Positions 42,647-52,035 are shown, numbered from the stretch's first letter. The stretch is DNA of 64,000 bases from Actinomadura craniellae (GCF_003289645.1 NZ_QLYX01000003.1:434001-498000), one strand, 5' to 3'. Translations and numbers: made by a program. Notes: generated from the sequence alone by a model not told the origin.

Positions 42647-43366
42647 ATGCTCACCTTCGACCGGTACCGCACCGAGATCGCGGCCCAGACGGACGCGCTG
42701 GCCGACACGATCGCCGGCTCCGATCTCGCGCTGGCGGTGCCCACCTGCCCCCGATGGAACCTGGACAAGCTCGTCCGGCACGTCGGCGGGGCGCACCTGT
42801 GGGCCGCCACGCTCGTGGAGCGCCGCGCCACGGAGTTCCTCAAGCCCGAGCGCCAGGAGAGCCCCGACGACCACCCGGCGTACCTGCGCGAGTGCGCGGC
42901 GCGCCTGGTCGCCGTCCTCGGCGAGGCGGGTCCCGAGGTGCCGGTGTGGACGTGGACCGACGAGCGGTCGGCCGGTTACTGGGCCCGCCGGATGACCCAC
43001 GAGACCGTCGTGCACCGGGCCGACGCCTGCCTGGCCCTGGGCCGGCCCTACGACCTGGCGCCGGACCTCGCGGCGGACGCCCTGACGGAGGCGCTGGAGA
43101 TGGTGCTGGCCCTCCGCGGGAACGAGGAGGCCCTGCGCGGCTCGGGCGAGACCCTGCGCTTCCACGCGCCCGGCACGGGGGAGTGGCAGGTCCGGCTGGC
43201 CCCGGCCGGCCCCGAGCTCGCGCCCGGAGCCGCCGCCGACGTCACCGCGAGCGGCCCCGTCACGGACCTGCTCCTGGCCCTCCTCCGGCGCCTGCCGCCG
43301 GACCGGCTGAAGGTCTCGGGCCGCGACGACCTCCTGGACCGCTGGCTGGCGAACACGTCCTTGTGA
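42647..43366 (+). CDS. Maleylpyruvate isomerase/DinB-type protein
   Basis: A 239-residue protein of the mycothiol-dependent maleylpyruvate isomerase family (TIGR03083-like). The N-terminal DinB-like four-helix bundle has WNLDKLVRHVGGAHLWAATL and THETVVHRADACLALG, which supply the three metal histidines. The C-terminal domain is the usual MDMPI-C fold. Such proteins use mycothiol, a thiol of actinobacteria. The specific substrate is unknown. It is separated from its neighbours and stands before a repetitive intergenic stretch. Confidence 0.82.
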   Translation: MLTFDRYRTEIAAQTDALADTIAGSDLALAVPTCPRWNLDKLVRHVGGAHLWAATLVERRATEFLKPERQESPDDHPAYLRECAARLVAVLGEAGPEVPVWTWTDERSAGYWARRMTHETVVHRADACLALGRPYDLAPDLAADALTEALEMVLALRGNEEALRGSGETLRFHAPGTGEWQVRLAPAGPELAPGAAADVTASGPVTDLLLALLRRLPPDRLKVSGRDDLLDRWLANTSL

Positions 43367-43379
43367 ACCCGCGGGCCCG

Positions 43380-43740
43380 GCCACGGGCGGTTCTGTGAAC
43401 GTGCGGGTTCGGTTGCGGCCGGGTCCCGCGAACTTGCAGGTGCGGTTGCCGATGGGCTCCGTGAACCGCAGGTTTGATCACGACCGGGTTCGATTGCGGC
43501 TGGGTTCCGTGAACCTGCAGATCTGACCGTGGGCGGGTGTTGTGAGCCTGCGGGACTGGCCACGGACGGGTTCCGTGGACCTGTGGGTCCGGCTGCGACC
43601 CGGATTGCACGGCGGCGGTTCGAGCTACGTCGGCCTCGGGTTCCGTGGACCTGTGGGTCCGGCTGTGACCGGGTTCCGCGAATCCGTAGGTTCGGCTGCG
43701 GTGGGGCCCGGCGAAGCCGCCGGTGCGGGTCTGTGCCGGC
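43380..43740. repeat. 33-bp degenerate minisatellite
   Basis: About nine diverged units with the consensus GGGTTCCGTGAACCTGCAGG followed by TTCGGCTGCGACC fill most of the 455-bp gap (43367-43821) between two convergent genes. The best pair of units starts at about 43570 and 43642. Unit length is a multiple of three and the frame is open on the minus strand with an 11-residue period, but no start or domain supports a gene. Confidence 0.75.
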
Positions 43741-43821
43741 GACCGGTGGGCCGCCGATCGGCCCTGGCGGGTCCGCGGAACCCGTCCGCCGGGGCGGACA
43801 CGTTCCCCGGACCCGCCGGGG

Positions 43822-46800
43822 TCAGCCGGCGGTGATCCGGTCGAGGACGGCGGTGTAGCGGGGGCGGCGGTCGGGGCGGGCCCGCCCGGCGGCGTGCCGC
43901 AGCGCGGGGACCGCCGGGCCGCCCACCAGGACCAGGCCGTCGGCCGCCGCCCGGCGGACGGTCGGGTCCGGGTGCAGGAGCAGGTCCGCCACCGCGGGCA
44001 GCGCGGGTTCCCAGCCCGCATGGCACAGGGTGTTGACCGCAGAGCGGACCACGTCCGGCCGGGGGTCGTCGAGCAGCAGCTCGGTGAGCCGGAGGTGGGC
44101 TGGCCGGTCGAGCACCCGGCGCGAGATCCGGTGCGCGTGCAGCCGGACCCGGTGCTCGGGGTGGCCGAGCAACTCGGCGAGCAGTTCCGCCAGTTCCTCG
44201 TCCGCGGGCTGCTCGGCCAGCGACGACAGTGCCCGGCGCGCCTGCTCGGGCGGGCCGGTCCGGGCCAGCTCCAGCAGTTCCCGGCGGGACGGCCGGGACG
44301 CCGCCTCCGGGAGGTCGGGCCGGGCGCGCAGGGCCGCCAGCGCGGCGGTGTCCTCGCGGGCGGCACCGGGCGGGCGCAGTGGCCCGTCCACCAGGACGAG
44401 CCGCTCGTCGCCCGACCGCCGGCGCGCCTCGGCCAGCGGCGGGGTGTTCAGCACCGGACGGTCGGCGAGGAGGTCGAGGAACCCCCACTCCCTGGCCGCA
44501 AGCCGGTCGGCCAGGAGGTCGGCCAGCATGTCGGCGGGCATCCGGCGCAGCGCCCGCCCGGCGGCGGGCACGCCGCGCCGCCACCACTCCGGCAGCAGCC
44601 GCGCCACCGGGCCGAGGTCCGCGTCGGCACCCGCCTTCTCGATCAGCAGGGCGGCGACCTCAGCGGCGCGCGTCCCCTCGCCCAGCTCGGCCGGATCCAG
44701 GGCGGGCAGCGCCCGGGCCAGCTCGGCGGTGACCGGCACGTCCACGCGGCCCGCCAGGTGCGCCCGCAGCACGGCGGCCCTGACCTCCGGCTCCGGCCAG
44801 CCGCGCAGCGCCCGGGCCGCGAGCTGCCGTCGGTCGGCGTCGGGGCCGCCCAGCAGGGCGAGCAACCGGTCGCGCAGCGCCGCCGAGCGGGGCTGGTCCA
44901 GGTCACCGGCCCGCGGCACGCGCTCCGCCTGGACGGGCCGCCGGGCCTCCTCCGCGAGGGTCCAGGCGGGGGCGTCGACGGGCTGGAGCTCGACCATCCA
45001 GTCCAGCAGAGCCGCCCGGATCTCCGGCCCGGCGGCGTGCGGGTAGACCTCGGCCAGCGCGGCCAGCTTCTCCCGCGAGCCGACGGCCCGTTCACCGCGC
45101 GCACCGGGCACTTCGCCGCGGGAATCACCGCCGCGCGGATCGGCACGGCCGTCGCCATGAGCACCGGTCGAGCCATGAGCGCCGCCGGGGGCTGCGGCGT
45201 GAACACCGTCACGAGCGGTCGTGCCGGCGCTGCCACTGGCTGGGGCATGAGTGCCGTCAGGAGCCGTGCCGCAGGCGCTGCCACGGGCGGCCGGGCCGGT
45301 GCCTCGGTGAGTCCCGTTACGGCTGCGGAACTCCTGGAGACCGCGCGGGGTGCGGGCCGCGGTTTCCAGGTCGGTGCGCCAGGAATCGGCTGAGACAGCC
45401 GGGCGGGAGCGCTCCTCCGGACCCGGGTGGTGGGGTGCCGTGCTGTCCGGGCCGGAGTCGGCGAGGCCGAAGGCGTCGTGGAGCACCCGGCGTTCGACGC
45501 GCCACGGGTCGGGGCCGGTGCGCGCCGCGGCCAGCGCCCGTTCCACGTCGGCGCGGGTGAGCACCGCGCCGCAGCGGCGGAGCAGGCCGAGCGGGACCGG
45601 GCCGGGCAGCGCGCGGAGCCGGCCGGCGAGGTCGAAGGCGGACTCGGCGGGCAGCCGGGGGACGGCCGCGTCCAGAACGGAGAGCAGGCCGTCGCGGTAC
45701 GCCCCGCTGGCCCGTGCCAGCGCGCCGGCCAGCAGGGGAGCGGACCGGGCGAACGCCTCGACCTCGCCGTCCGTCCAGGGGGCCGGGCACAGCCGCAGCA
45801 CCAGCCGCAGGGCGGGTTCGCGGCGGGCCCGGTCGGCTTCGACCAGTTCCAGCCAGCGGTCCAGGAGCGGGCGCAGCCCGGCCAGGTGCCGGTCGGCCAG
45901 GTCACTGGCCGGATCGTTGGCCGAGTGGTCAGCCGAGCGGTCGGCTGGATGGTCGGCCGAGCGGTCGGCCAGGTCGCCGGTGGGGCGGTCGAGGAGGCGC
46001 CGGGCCGCCGCGGCGTCCCAGCCGTGTTCGGCCAGCAGGGCGGCGTCGGCGTCCGGTCGCGGTGTTTGGTCGCGTGGGGTGACGCCGTATGTGGCCAGGT
46101 CGTCGAGTGCCCCGGAGCCGAGCGCGATCCGGCCGTTCGCGAGCAGTTCGAGCAGGGCCGGTCCGGCCGGGGACCCCTGGTCGGCCAGGGCGCCGACGGC
46201 GCGGGCGGACAGCGTCCGGTGCAGCCCTTCGAGCAGCAGGGTGCGGGTGCGGTCGCCGTCGGCGCGCTCGGCGGCGGCGAGCACGGTGGCCGGGTAGGCG
46301 GTGCCGAGGATCGCGCGCAGCGCCGCGGTGAGGGAGTCGCGCAGCCCGGGGTTGTCGTGCCGGCCGAGCCAGTACAGCAGCTTCGGTACCGCCGCCGGGT
46401 CGCCCGCCGTGCCGAGCGCCGCCGCGGCCGTTTTCTTGATGTTCATGGTGGGGTGGTCGAGGGCCGCGGCGATCGCCGGGCTCGCCCAGCGGGCGTTCGC
46501 GTTCCCGAGCGCGAGCAGCGCCTGCCGGACGGTCCGCGCGTCGCCGGAGGCGGTCAGCGGGAGCAGGCTCGCCGACAGGGCCCGGGCGTCCGGCCCGGCG
46601 AGCAGCGCGATCACGTGCTTGCGCACCTGCGGGTCGCGGTGCCGCAGCAGCCGGTGCACCCGCGCCCGGGTGGCCGGGTGGGGGACCCGGCCCAGCAGTT
46701 CCAGCAGGATCGCCCGCTCGGCGTCGGCCAGGTCGGGCCGCTCCAGCAGATCCAGCGCCATCGTCGCGACGAGCGCCCGCCCGGCCTCCTCCGCCGTGCC

Positions 46801-48885
46801 GGCGTCGAGCAGGCACACCGGCCGGATCCGCCCTCGCCGGTACAGCCGGGCCCCCAGCCCGCACACCGCGTCGATCACCTCGGCCGGCACCGCGGGCTCC
46901 GCGACTCCCGCCTTGCGGCGCCGCGCGCGATCCTCGGCATCGCCCACTCCGCCGAGATGCCCGCCGTCATGCCCGCCACCGGGCTGGACGCCGTGCCGAT
47001 CGCTGTGTTGGCCGCGGTGCCCACTGCCGGGCTGGACGCCGTGTCCACCGCCGTGCCGGTCGCCGGGCTGGATGCCGTGCCGATCGCTGTGTTGGCCGCT
47101 GTACCCGCTGCCGGGCTGGCCGCCAGGCTGGGGGCTGTGCCCGCCACCGTGCCCGCTGCCGAGTGGGCCGCTGTGCCCATTGCTGTGCCGGTCGCCGGGC
47201 TGGACGCCGTGCCGGCCGCTGTGTTGGGCGCTGTGCTCACTGCCGGGCTGGGCGCCGGGGTGGAGGCTGTGCCTGCCGGCGGGCTGGCCGGAGATGGCCG
47301 CGCCCGCCGCCAGGTCGGAGACGACGCGCAGGAGCAGGTCGGTGAGGGCCGGGACGGTGCCGGCGGTGCCGTGCCGGGCCAGCCGGCACAGCGCGTCCAC
47401 CGGACGGTCGGGGTCCAGGGCGGCGCGCAGCACGGCCAGTTCACGCTCGTCCGGGCCGCCGAGGTCGGCCGCGATCCGGGCGGGCAGGTCGCGGGGGTCG
47501 AGGCGGTCGAGCAGCCGCCCGCGCTCCCCGGTGTCCTCGGTCAGCAGCCACAGCAGTTCCAGTGCCCGGTGCCGGACGGGCCGCAGGTACGGCGCGACCT
47601 CCCCGTCGAGGCCGTCGCGCAGCATCGCCGCCGTCCGCGGCCCGCCGACGGCCTCCAGCGCGTCGAGCGCGGCGCCGGCCGCCAGGGGCAGTGCGGCGAG
47701 GACCGCGTCCTCGGCGGGCCGGTGGCGGAGCGCGCGGACGGCGCGCAGGAACGGGCGCGGGTCGCCGGCCTCGGCCAGCATGCGGGTGATCGTGTCCCCG
47801 ATGTCCGGGTCGCCGGTGCCCTGCCCGGCCAGGGCGACCAGCAGGTCCAGCCGCCGGGGCCAGTCCGGCGCGTCGGTGGGCGCCGCCGCCAGCGTGCGGA
47901 GCATCGCGTCCCGGCAGGTGAACAGGACGGTAGCTGACGTCTCGGCGGGGATCGTGTGGTCGGCGAGCGCCAGGCCCAGCAGGGCGGGCACCTGGTCGTC
48001 CCCGGCGAAGTGCCCGCGCCGGTGCATCTCGCCCAGGCAGCCGAACAGGGGCCCGCCCAGCAGCAGCGGGTCCGTCGCGGCGAGCCGGACGAGCCGGGGG
48101 GCGTCCGCCCGCGTCGCGAGGCCGCCGAGGAGTTCCAGGGCCCGCCGCCGCAGCCGGGGCGGCCGGTCCGGGTCGGCGGCGACCTCCCACAGCGGCCCGG
48201 GGTGACCGTGCCGGGCCGCGACCTCGGCGATCGCCGGGCCGTCCGGCAGGCCGGACTCCGGCAGCGGGTCGAGCGCCGCCCACGGTTCGGCCAGCTCGCG
48301 CTGGGCGCCCTCGGCCACCTGAGGGGCGGCCGACCCCGCCAGCCCGGCGAGGTGCGCCCGCGCCCGCGCGGGCGACAGCAGACCCTGGTGCAGGGCCTCC
48401 CGGGTCAGCCGCAGCGCCGCGGCGCACAGCACCGGGTCGGCTCCCCGGATCAGCTCGCCGATCAGCAGGTCGGGGTCGTCCGCGTCGGCCGCCTCGATGG
48501 AGTGCACAGCCTGGTACAGCGTCTCGTCGGGTGGCCGCTCCCCGCCCATGCCGTGGTGGTGCCCGGCCTGGTGCGGTGGCCCGTCGGCGGGCGGCTCGCG
48601 CAGGATCTCCGGACGGGCGAGCACTTCGGCGCGCCGCCAGGCGATCCGTACCCGGGCGGGCCACCCGGCCGGGTCCCACCGGGGCGGGCCGGTGTGGGCC
48701 CGTAGCCGCTCGTGCAGCCGGGCCAGCAGCAACGCCCCCTCCGGCGGTAGCCCGGCCGGCGAGGCGGGCAGCAGCGCGGCGAGCTCCGGGCCCGGCCCCG
48801 ACTCGGTGATCCGTTCGTCCAGCCGGATCAGCGCCCGCAGCCGCTCGGCGGGGTCGTCGCTGTGCGGCAGGTCATCCGTACCCAT
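43822..48885 (-). CDS. Giant HEAT-repeat protein with His/Gly-rich insert
   Basis: About 1687 residues, almost all helical HEAT/PBS-lyase-type repeats (ALELLGGLATRADAPRLVRL; RVHRLLRHRDPQVRKHVIAL; PAIAAALDHPTMNIKKTAAA; VPALRHAAGRARPDRRPRYT). Residues about 535-645 are a tandem array with units such as GQHSDRHGVQPG, and about 1185-1275 are another Gly/Ala/His-rich linker. No catalytic motif or signal peptide is seen. Such proteins are generally scaffolds. The ATG at 48885 begins MGTDD; an upstream ATG at 48960 would overlap the divergent sigma gene. It may be linked functionally to that sigma factor, but this is not shown. Confidence 0.8.
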   Translation of the reverse strand: MGTDDLPHSDDPAERLRALIRLDERITESGPGPELAALLPASPAGLPPEGALLLARLHERLRAHTGPPRWDPAGWPARVRIAWRRAEVLARPEILREPPADGPPHQAGHHHGMGGERPPDETLYQAVHSIEAADADDPDLLIGELIRGADPVLCAAALRLTREALHQGLLSPARARAHLAGLAGSAAPQVAEGAQRELAEPWAALDPLPESGLPDGPAIAEVAARHGHPGPLWEVAADPDRPPRLRRRALELLGGLATRADAPRLVRLAATDPLLLGGPLFGCLGEMHRRGHFAGDDQVPALLGLALADHTIPAETSATVLFTCRDAMLRTLAAAPTDAPDWPRRLDLLVALAGQGTGDPDIGDTITRMLAEAGDPRPFLRAVRALRHRPAEDAVLAALPLAAGAALDALEAVGGPRTAAMLRDGLDGEVAPYLRPVRHRALELLWLLTEDTGERGRLLDRLDPRDLPARIAADLGGPDERELAVLRAALDPDRPVDALCRLARHGTAGTVPALTDLLLRVVSDLAAGAAISGQPAGRHSLHPGAQPGSEHSAQHSGRHGVQPGDRHSNGHSGPLGSGHGGGHSPQPGGQPGSGYSGQHSDRHGIQPGDRHGGGHGVQPGSGHRGQHSDRHGVQPGGGHDGGHLGGVGDAEDRARRRKAGVAEPAVPAEVIDAVCGLGARLYRRGRIRPVCLLDAGTAEEAGRALVATMALDLLERPDLADAERAILLELLGRVPHPATRARVHRLLRHRDPQVRKHVIALLAGPDARALSASLLPLTASGDARTVRQALLALGNANARWASPAIAAALDHPTMNIKKTAAAALGTAGDPAAVPKLLYWLGRHDNPGLRDSLTAALRAILGTAYPATVLAAAERADGDRTRTLLLEGLHRTLSARAVGALADQGSPAGPALLELLANGRIALGSGALDDLATYGVTPRDQTPRPDADAALLAEHGWDAAAARRLLDRPTGDLADRSADHPADRSADHSANDPASDLADRHLAGLRPLLDRWLELVEADRARREPALRLVLRLCPAPWTDGEVEAFARSAPLLAGALARASGAYRDGLLSVLDAAVPRLPAESAFDLAGRLRALPGPVPLGLLRRCGAVLTRADVERALAAARTGPDPWRVERRVLHDAFGLADSGPDSTAPHHPGPEERSRPAVSADSWRTDLETAARTPRGLQEFRSRNGTHRGTGPAARGSACGTAPDGTHAPASGSAGTTARDGVHAAAPGGAHGSTGAHGDGRADPRGGDSRGEVPGARGERAVGSREKLAALAEVYPHAAGPEIRAALLDWMVELQPVDAPAWTLAEEARRPVQAERVPRAGDLDQPRSAALRDRLLALLGGPDADRRQLAARALRGWPEPEVRAAVLRAHLAGRVDVPVTAELARALPALDPAELGEGTRAAEVAALLIEKAGADADLGPVARLLPEWWRRGVPAAGRALRRMPADMLADLLADRLAAREWGFLDLLADRPVLNTPPLAEARRRSGDERLVLVDGPLRPPGAAREDTAALAALRARPDLPEAASRPSRRELLELARTGPPEQARRALSSLAEQPADEELAELLAELLGHPEHRVRLHAHRISRRVLDRPAHLRLTELLLDDPRPDVVRSAVNTLCHAGWEPALPAVADLLLHPDPTVRRAAADGLVLVGGPAVPALRHAAGRARPDRRPRYTAVLDRITAG
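46950..47290 (-). repeat. Tandem 48-bp repeats inside the HEAT-protein gene
   Basis: Degenerate direct repeats, best unit about 48 bp (16 codons), encoding GHRGQHSDRHGVQPG-like sequences: GRHGVQPG, DRHGIQPG and DRHGVQPG recur. The array is in frame and probably varies in copy number between strains. Confidence 0.75.
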
Positions 48886-48940
48886 GCCGGGATGGTCGCA
48901 GTTCCGGGTGTGTTGCGGCACGTGGATATGAGGTGCTCTG

Positions 48941-50194
48941 ATGAGGGCCGTGGCCGACATGGACGTTCATCGCTCGATCGACGCGGTCTGGCGGCTGGAG
49001 TCGCCCCGGCTCATCGCGGGGTTGGCCCGGCTGATGCGCGGCGACGTCGGCGTCGCCGAGGAGCTGGCGCAGGACGCGCTGGTCGCCGCGCTCGAACAGT
49101 GGCCCGGGTCCGGTGTCCCCGACAACCCGGGGGCGTGGCTGACGGCCGTCGCCAAGCGCCGTGCGATCGACCTGATCCGCCGCCGGGAACGCCTCGACCG
49201 CAAGATCGAGGAGATCGGCCGCGGGCTGGAGACCGAGGAGACGCCCGAGCCGGACTTCGACACCGAGATCGAGGACGACCTGCTGCGCCTGGTGTTCACC
49301 GCCTGCCACCCGGTGCTGTCCACCGAGGCGCGGGTCGCGCTCACCCTCCGCCTGCTCGGCGGCCTGAAGACCGAGGAGATCGCCCGGGCGTTCCTGGTCT
49401 CCGAGCCGACCGTCGCGCAGCGGATCGTCCGGGCCAAGCGCACCATCGCCGACCGGAAGGTCCCCTACGAGGTCCCGCAGGGGGCCGAGCTGGTCGAGCG
49501 GCTGGCGTCCGTGCTGGAGGTCGTCTACCTCATCTTCAACGAGGGCTACTCGGCGACCGCCGGGGACGACTGGATGCGCCCCGCGCTCTGCGAGGACGCG
49601 CTCCGGCTCGGCCGCGTCCTGGCCGGGCTGATGCCCCGGGAGCCCGAGGTGCACGGCCTCATCGCGCTGCTGGAGATCCAGGCGTCCCGGTCGGCGGCCC
49701 GGAGCGGCCCGGACGGCGAGCCGATCCTGCTGCTCGACCAGGACCGGTCGCGCTGGGACCGGCTGCTGATCCGGCGCGGCCTCGCGGCGCTGGAACGCGC
49801 CGAGGAGCTCGGCGGGACGCCCGGCCCCTACACGGTGCAGGCCGCCATCGCCGCGTGCCACGCCCGGGCGCACACCCCGGAGGAGACCGACTGGACGCGC
49901 ATCGCCGCCCTCTACGAGCTGCTCGAACCGTCCCCGGTGGTGGAGCTAAACCGCGCGGTCGCGCTGTCGATGGCGCTCGGCCCGGCCGCCGGCCTGGCGA
50001 TCGTCGACGAGCTGACCGGTGAGCCGGCGCTGCGCGGCTACCACCTGCTGCCGAGCGTCCGCGGTGACCTGCTGGCCAGGCTCGGCCGCCCGGCCGAGGC
50101 GCGCGCGGAGTTCGAGCGCGCCGCGTCCCTGACCCGCAACGAGCGCGAACGCACCCTGCTCCTCGACCGCGCCGCCGCCTGCGCCGAGGACTGA
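48941..50194 (+). CDS. ECF42-type RNA polymerase sigma factor
   Basis: A 417-residue sigma factor. Region 2 (IDAVWRLESPRLIAGLARLM, ELAQDALVAALEQWP, PGAWLTAVAKRRAIDLIRRR) and region 4 (LTLRLLGGLKTEEIARAFLV, SEPTVAQRIVRAKRTI) are followed by a 230-residue helical extension (EVVYLIFNEGYSAT, VELNRAVALSMALG, LLPSVRGDLLARLGR), the hallmark of ECF42. These sigma factors generally lie next to DGPF/YCII genes and lack a classical anti-sigma factor; here the nearest DGPF genes are 24 kb away. GAGG stands 8 bases before the ATG. Divergent from the HEAT gene by 55 bp. Confidence 0.92.
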   Translation: MRAVADMDVHRSIDAVWRLESPRLIAGLARLMRGDVGVAEELAQDALVAALEQWPGSGVPDNPGAWLTAVAKRRAIDLIRRRERLDRKIEEIGRGLETEETPEPDFDTEIEDDLLRLVFTACHPVLSTEARVALTLRLLGGLKTEEIARAFLVSEPTVAQRIVRAKRTIADRKVPYEVPQGAELVERLASVLEVVYLIFNEGYSATAGDDWMRPALCEDALRLGRVLAGLMPREPEVHGLIALLEIQASRSAARSGPDGEPILLLDQDRSRWDRLLIRRGLAALERAEELGGTPGPYTVQAAIAACHARAHTPEETDWTRIAALYELLEPSPVVELNRAVALSMALGPAAGLAIVDELTGEPALRGYHLLPSVRGDLLARLGRPAEARAEFERAASLTRNERERTLLLDRAAACAED

Positions 50195-50202
50195 ACCGTC
50201 GA

Positions 50203-50218
50203 TGTGACATGAGTCACA
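50203..50218. promoter_or_regulatory. Perfect CRP/FNR-type site
   Basis: TGTGACATGAGTCACA fits TGTGA-N6-TCACA exactly; symmetry extends to ATGTGAC/GTCACAT. It lies just after the sigma factor stop and about 72 bp before the SUFU gene, a usual activating position for a CRP-family regulator. Confidence 0.7.
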
Positions 50219-50290
50219 TGAGGGATCGGGGGGCGGCTCCGGGAACGTCGGTATCCGCATTCGCCCGACATCGACGACGATGGGACGCGC

Positions 50291-51271
50291 ATGCTCGTCT
50301 ACCAGAACTGGGAAGCGATCGACGTGGTGCTCAAGGAGCGCTACGGGGACGCCGACCGCCTCGAGTGGGCGCCCCCGGTGCCGTACCGGCCGGCCGGTCC
50401 CACCCCGATCGGCCGGTACGTCACCAACCTGATCGTCGCCTACCCGCGGACGGACCCCGTCCCGCACTGGCACCTGATCGGGTACGCGATGACCGCCCCG
50501 TTCGAGCAGCGCGGGTACGAGTTCACCCTGCGGGTGCCGCGGGCTCCGGAGGACACCGAGCTGCCCGGCTGGGCGATGCCCCACCTGGAGTCGCTGGCCT
50601 CCTATGTCGCCCGCAGCGGCAACGACTTCGCCGAGGGCCACTACATCGAGTACCCGGAACCGATCGACCCCGCCCGGCCCGGGTCCGAGATCCGCGCGGG
50701 CGGGTTCGCGCTCGACCCCGAGCTGGGCGAGCTGGACACCGCCCTCGGCAAGGTGACGTTCCTGCAGTTCGTCGGCATCACCACCGACGAGTTGCACGCC
50801 GCCCAGTCGTGGAACGTCCGCGGGCTGCTGGGCGCGTTGCAGCCGCGGCTGCCGGTGCTGCTCACCGACCTGGACCGGACCTCGCTGGCCGAGACCCCCG
50901 AAGTGGTGTCGGCGGTGGCGGACGGCGCCCGCCAGGAGGGATCGGGCACCGGGTTCCTGTTCTTCCACCGGCTCGACTCGGCCGCCGGCGACGAGGTGCG
51001 GCTGACGCTCGGCGCCGAGCACGTCCCGCAGTTCACCCGGGTGCTGCCCGGCCGGATCCCGCACGGCGCCCCGCTGATCCTGCGCGGCGGCAGCGGCCGG
51101 CCCGTGGTCTTCCTGCCCGGCCCGGAGTTCGGCCACGACGGCACCGGCGAGGCCCTGGAGATCACCCTCCCCGCCGGGCCGGTGGCGGAACTGGCCGCCG
51201 CCGTCCGGGCCGAGCCCGGCGAGTACCGGGTCCCGGCGCTGCCCGGCCTGACCGTCACGGTCATCCCCTGA
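50291..51271 (+). CDS. SUFU (suppressor of fused)-domain protein
   Basis: A 326-residue cytoplasmic protein whose first 200 residues match the bacterial SUFU family: HWHLIGYAMTAPFEQRGYEF, TLRVPRAPEDTELPGWAM and GKVTFLQFVGITTDEL. Residues 240-326 form a beta-rich C-terminal part without a known motif. SUFU proteins in bacteria often act as immunity proteins for polymorphic toxins, but no toxin gene is next to it. ATG start at 50291; no strong ribosome site is visible immediately upstream. A CRP-type box is in its upstream region. Confidence 0.85.
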   Translation: MLVYQNWEAIDVVLKERYGDADRLEWAPPVPYRPAGPTPIGRYVTNLIVAYPRTDPVPHWHLIGYAMTAPFEQRGYEFTLRVPRAPEDTELPGWAMPHLESLASYVARSGNDFAEGHYIEYPEPIDPARPGSEIRAGGFALDPELGELDTALGKVTFLQFVGITTDELHAAQSWNVRGLLGALQPRLPVLLTDLDRTSLAETPEVVSAVADGARQEGSGTGFLFFHRLDSAAGDEVRLTLGAEHVPQFTRVLPGRIPHGAPLILRGGSGRPVVFLPGPEFGHDGTGEALEITLPAGPVAELAAAVRAEPGEYRVPALPGLTVTVIP

Positions 51272-51375
51272 CAGTGATGATGTGGGCTGGTGGTTCTGCT
51301 GGTGGGCCTGACTCGCCCACTGGCTGACGTCCTGGGCGGTTGACGGGCGCGGGCGGGGATGATCCGGTGGTCGGC

Positions 51376-52035
51376 ATGGACGGACGTTCTGCGGTGGACC
51401 TGGCGGCCCGGGCCCGGGCCGAGATCGCGGCCGAGGCGACCGGGAACCGGTTCCTCGAACTGCTGGAGGCGGGGGAGGCGCCCCGCGAGCGGCTGCACCG
51501 GCTCGCCGGGGAGGAGTGGCGGATCGTCGACAGCGACCGGCGCGGTTTCGCGTTGCTGGCGTCCCGGTTCGCCGCGCCGCCCGCCGGCGACTGGTTCCTG
51601 GGGATGGCCCAGGGCGAGACGGCCGCGTTCGGCCTGCTGGCCGACTTCGCCGCCGCGCTGGGCTGGGACGAGCAGGACCTGCGGGCGTACCGGCCCAGGC
51701 CGGCCGCCCAGGCGTACCCCAACTACCTGGCCCGGCTCGCCTGGCAGGGCACCCGCGCCGAGGTGGCGCTGGGCATGGCCGCCAACCTGGCCGAGTGGGG
51801 CGAGTACTGCGGCCGGGCCGCCGTGGCGCTGCGCGACCGCTACGACCTGCCGGAACCGGCGGTCGCCTTCTTCCGGTTCTTCGCCGAGCCCCCGCCCGGC
51901 CTGGAGGAGCAGGCGCTCGCGGTCGTCCAGGCGGGCCTCGACGCCGGCGACGACCCCGCCGACGCCCTGCACGCGGCCCGTATGCTGCACGCCTACGAAA
52001 CCGCTTTCTGGGCCGACCTCGCCGACGGCCTCTGA
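51376..52035 (+). CDS. TenA/haem-oxygenase-fold protein
   Basis: A 219-residue all-helical protein resembling TenA (thiaminase II) relatives: AQGETAAFGLLADFAAALGW, AYPNYLARLAWQGTRAEVAL and MAANLAEWGEYCGRAAVALR. The Cys in GEYCGRA could be the TenA nucleophile, but the alignment is loose. A role in pyrimidine salvage or a related reaction is possible. Start ATG 51376; GTG 51367 is possible. Followed at 18 bp by an HD gene, likely one operon. Confidence 0.68.
   Translation: MDGRSAVDLAARARAEIAAEATGNRFLELLEAGEAPRERLHRLAGEEWRIVDSDRRGFALLASRFAAPPAGDWFLGMAQGETAAFGLLADFAAALGWDEQDLRAYRPRPAAQAYPNYLARLAWQGTRAEVALGMAANLAEWGEYCGRAAVALRDRYDLPEPAVAFFRFFAEPPPGLEEQALAVVQAGLDAGDDPADALHAARMLHAYETAFWADLADGL

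Noticed and set aside
43260-44366. Repetitive minus-strand frame across the minisatellite
   Set aside because: It overlaps the HEAT gene out of frame, lacks a start with a ribosome site and encodes only low-complexity sequence.
45427-47937. 836-codon open frame opposite the HEAT-repeat gene
   Set aside because: Antisense shadow; repeats in it mirror the His/Gly-rich array on the coding strand.
48886-48960. Longer N-terminus for the HEAT protein from ATG 48960
   Set aside because: It would overlap the divergent sigma factor start, and the added residues show no helical repeat; ATG 48885 is simpler.
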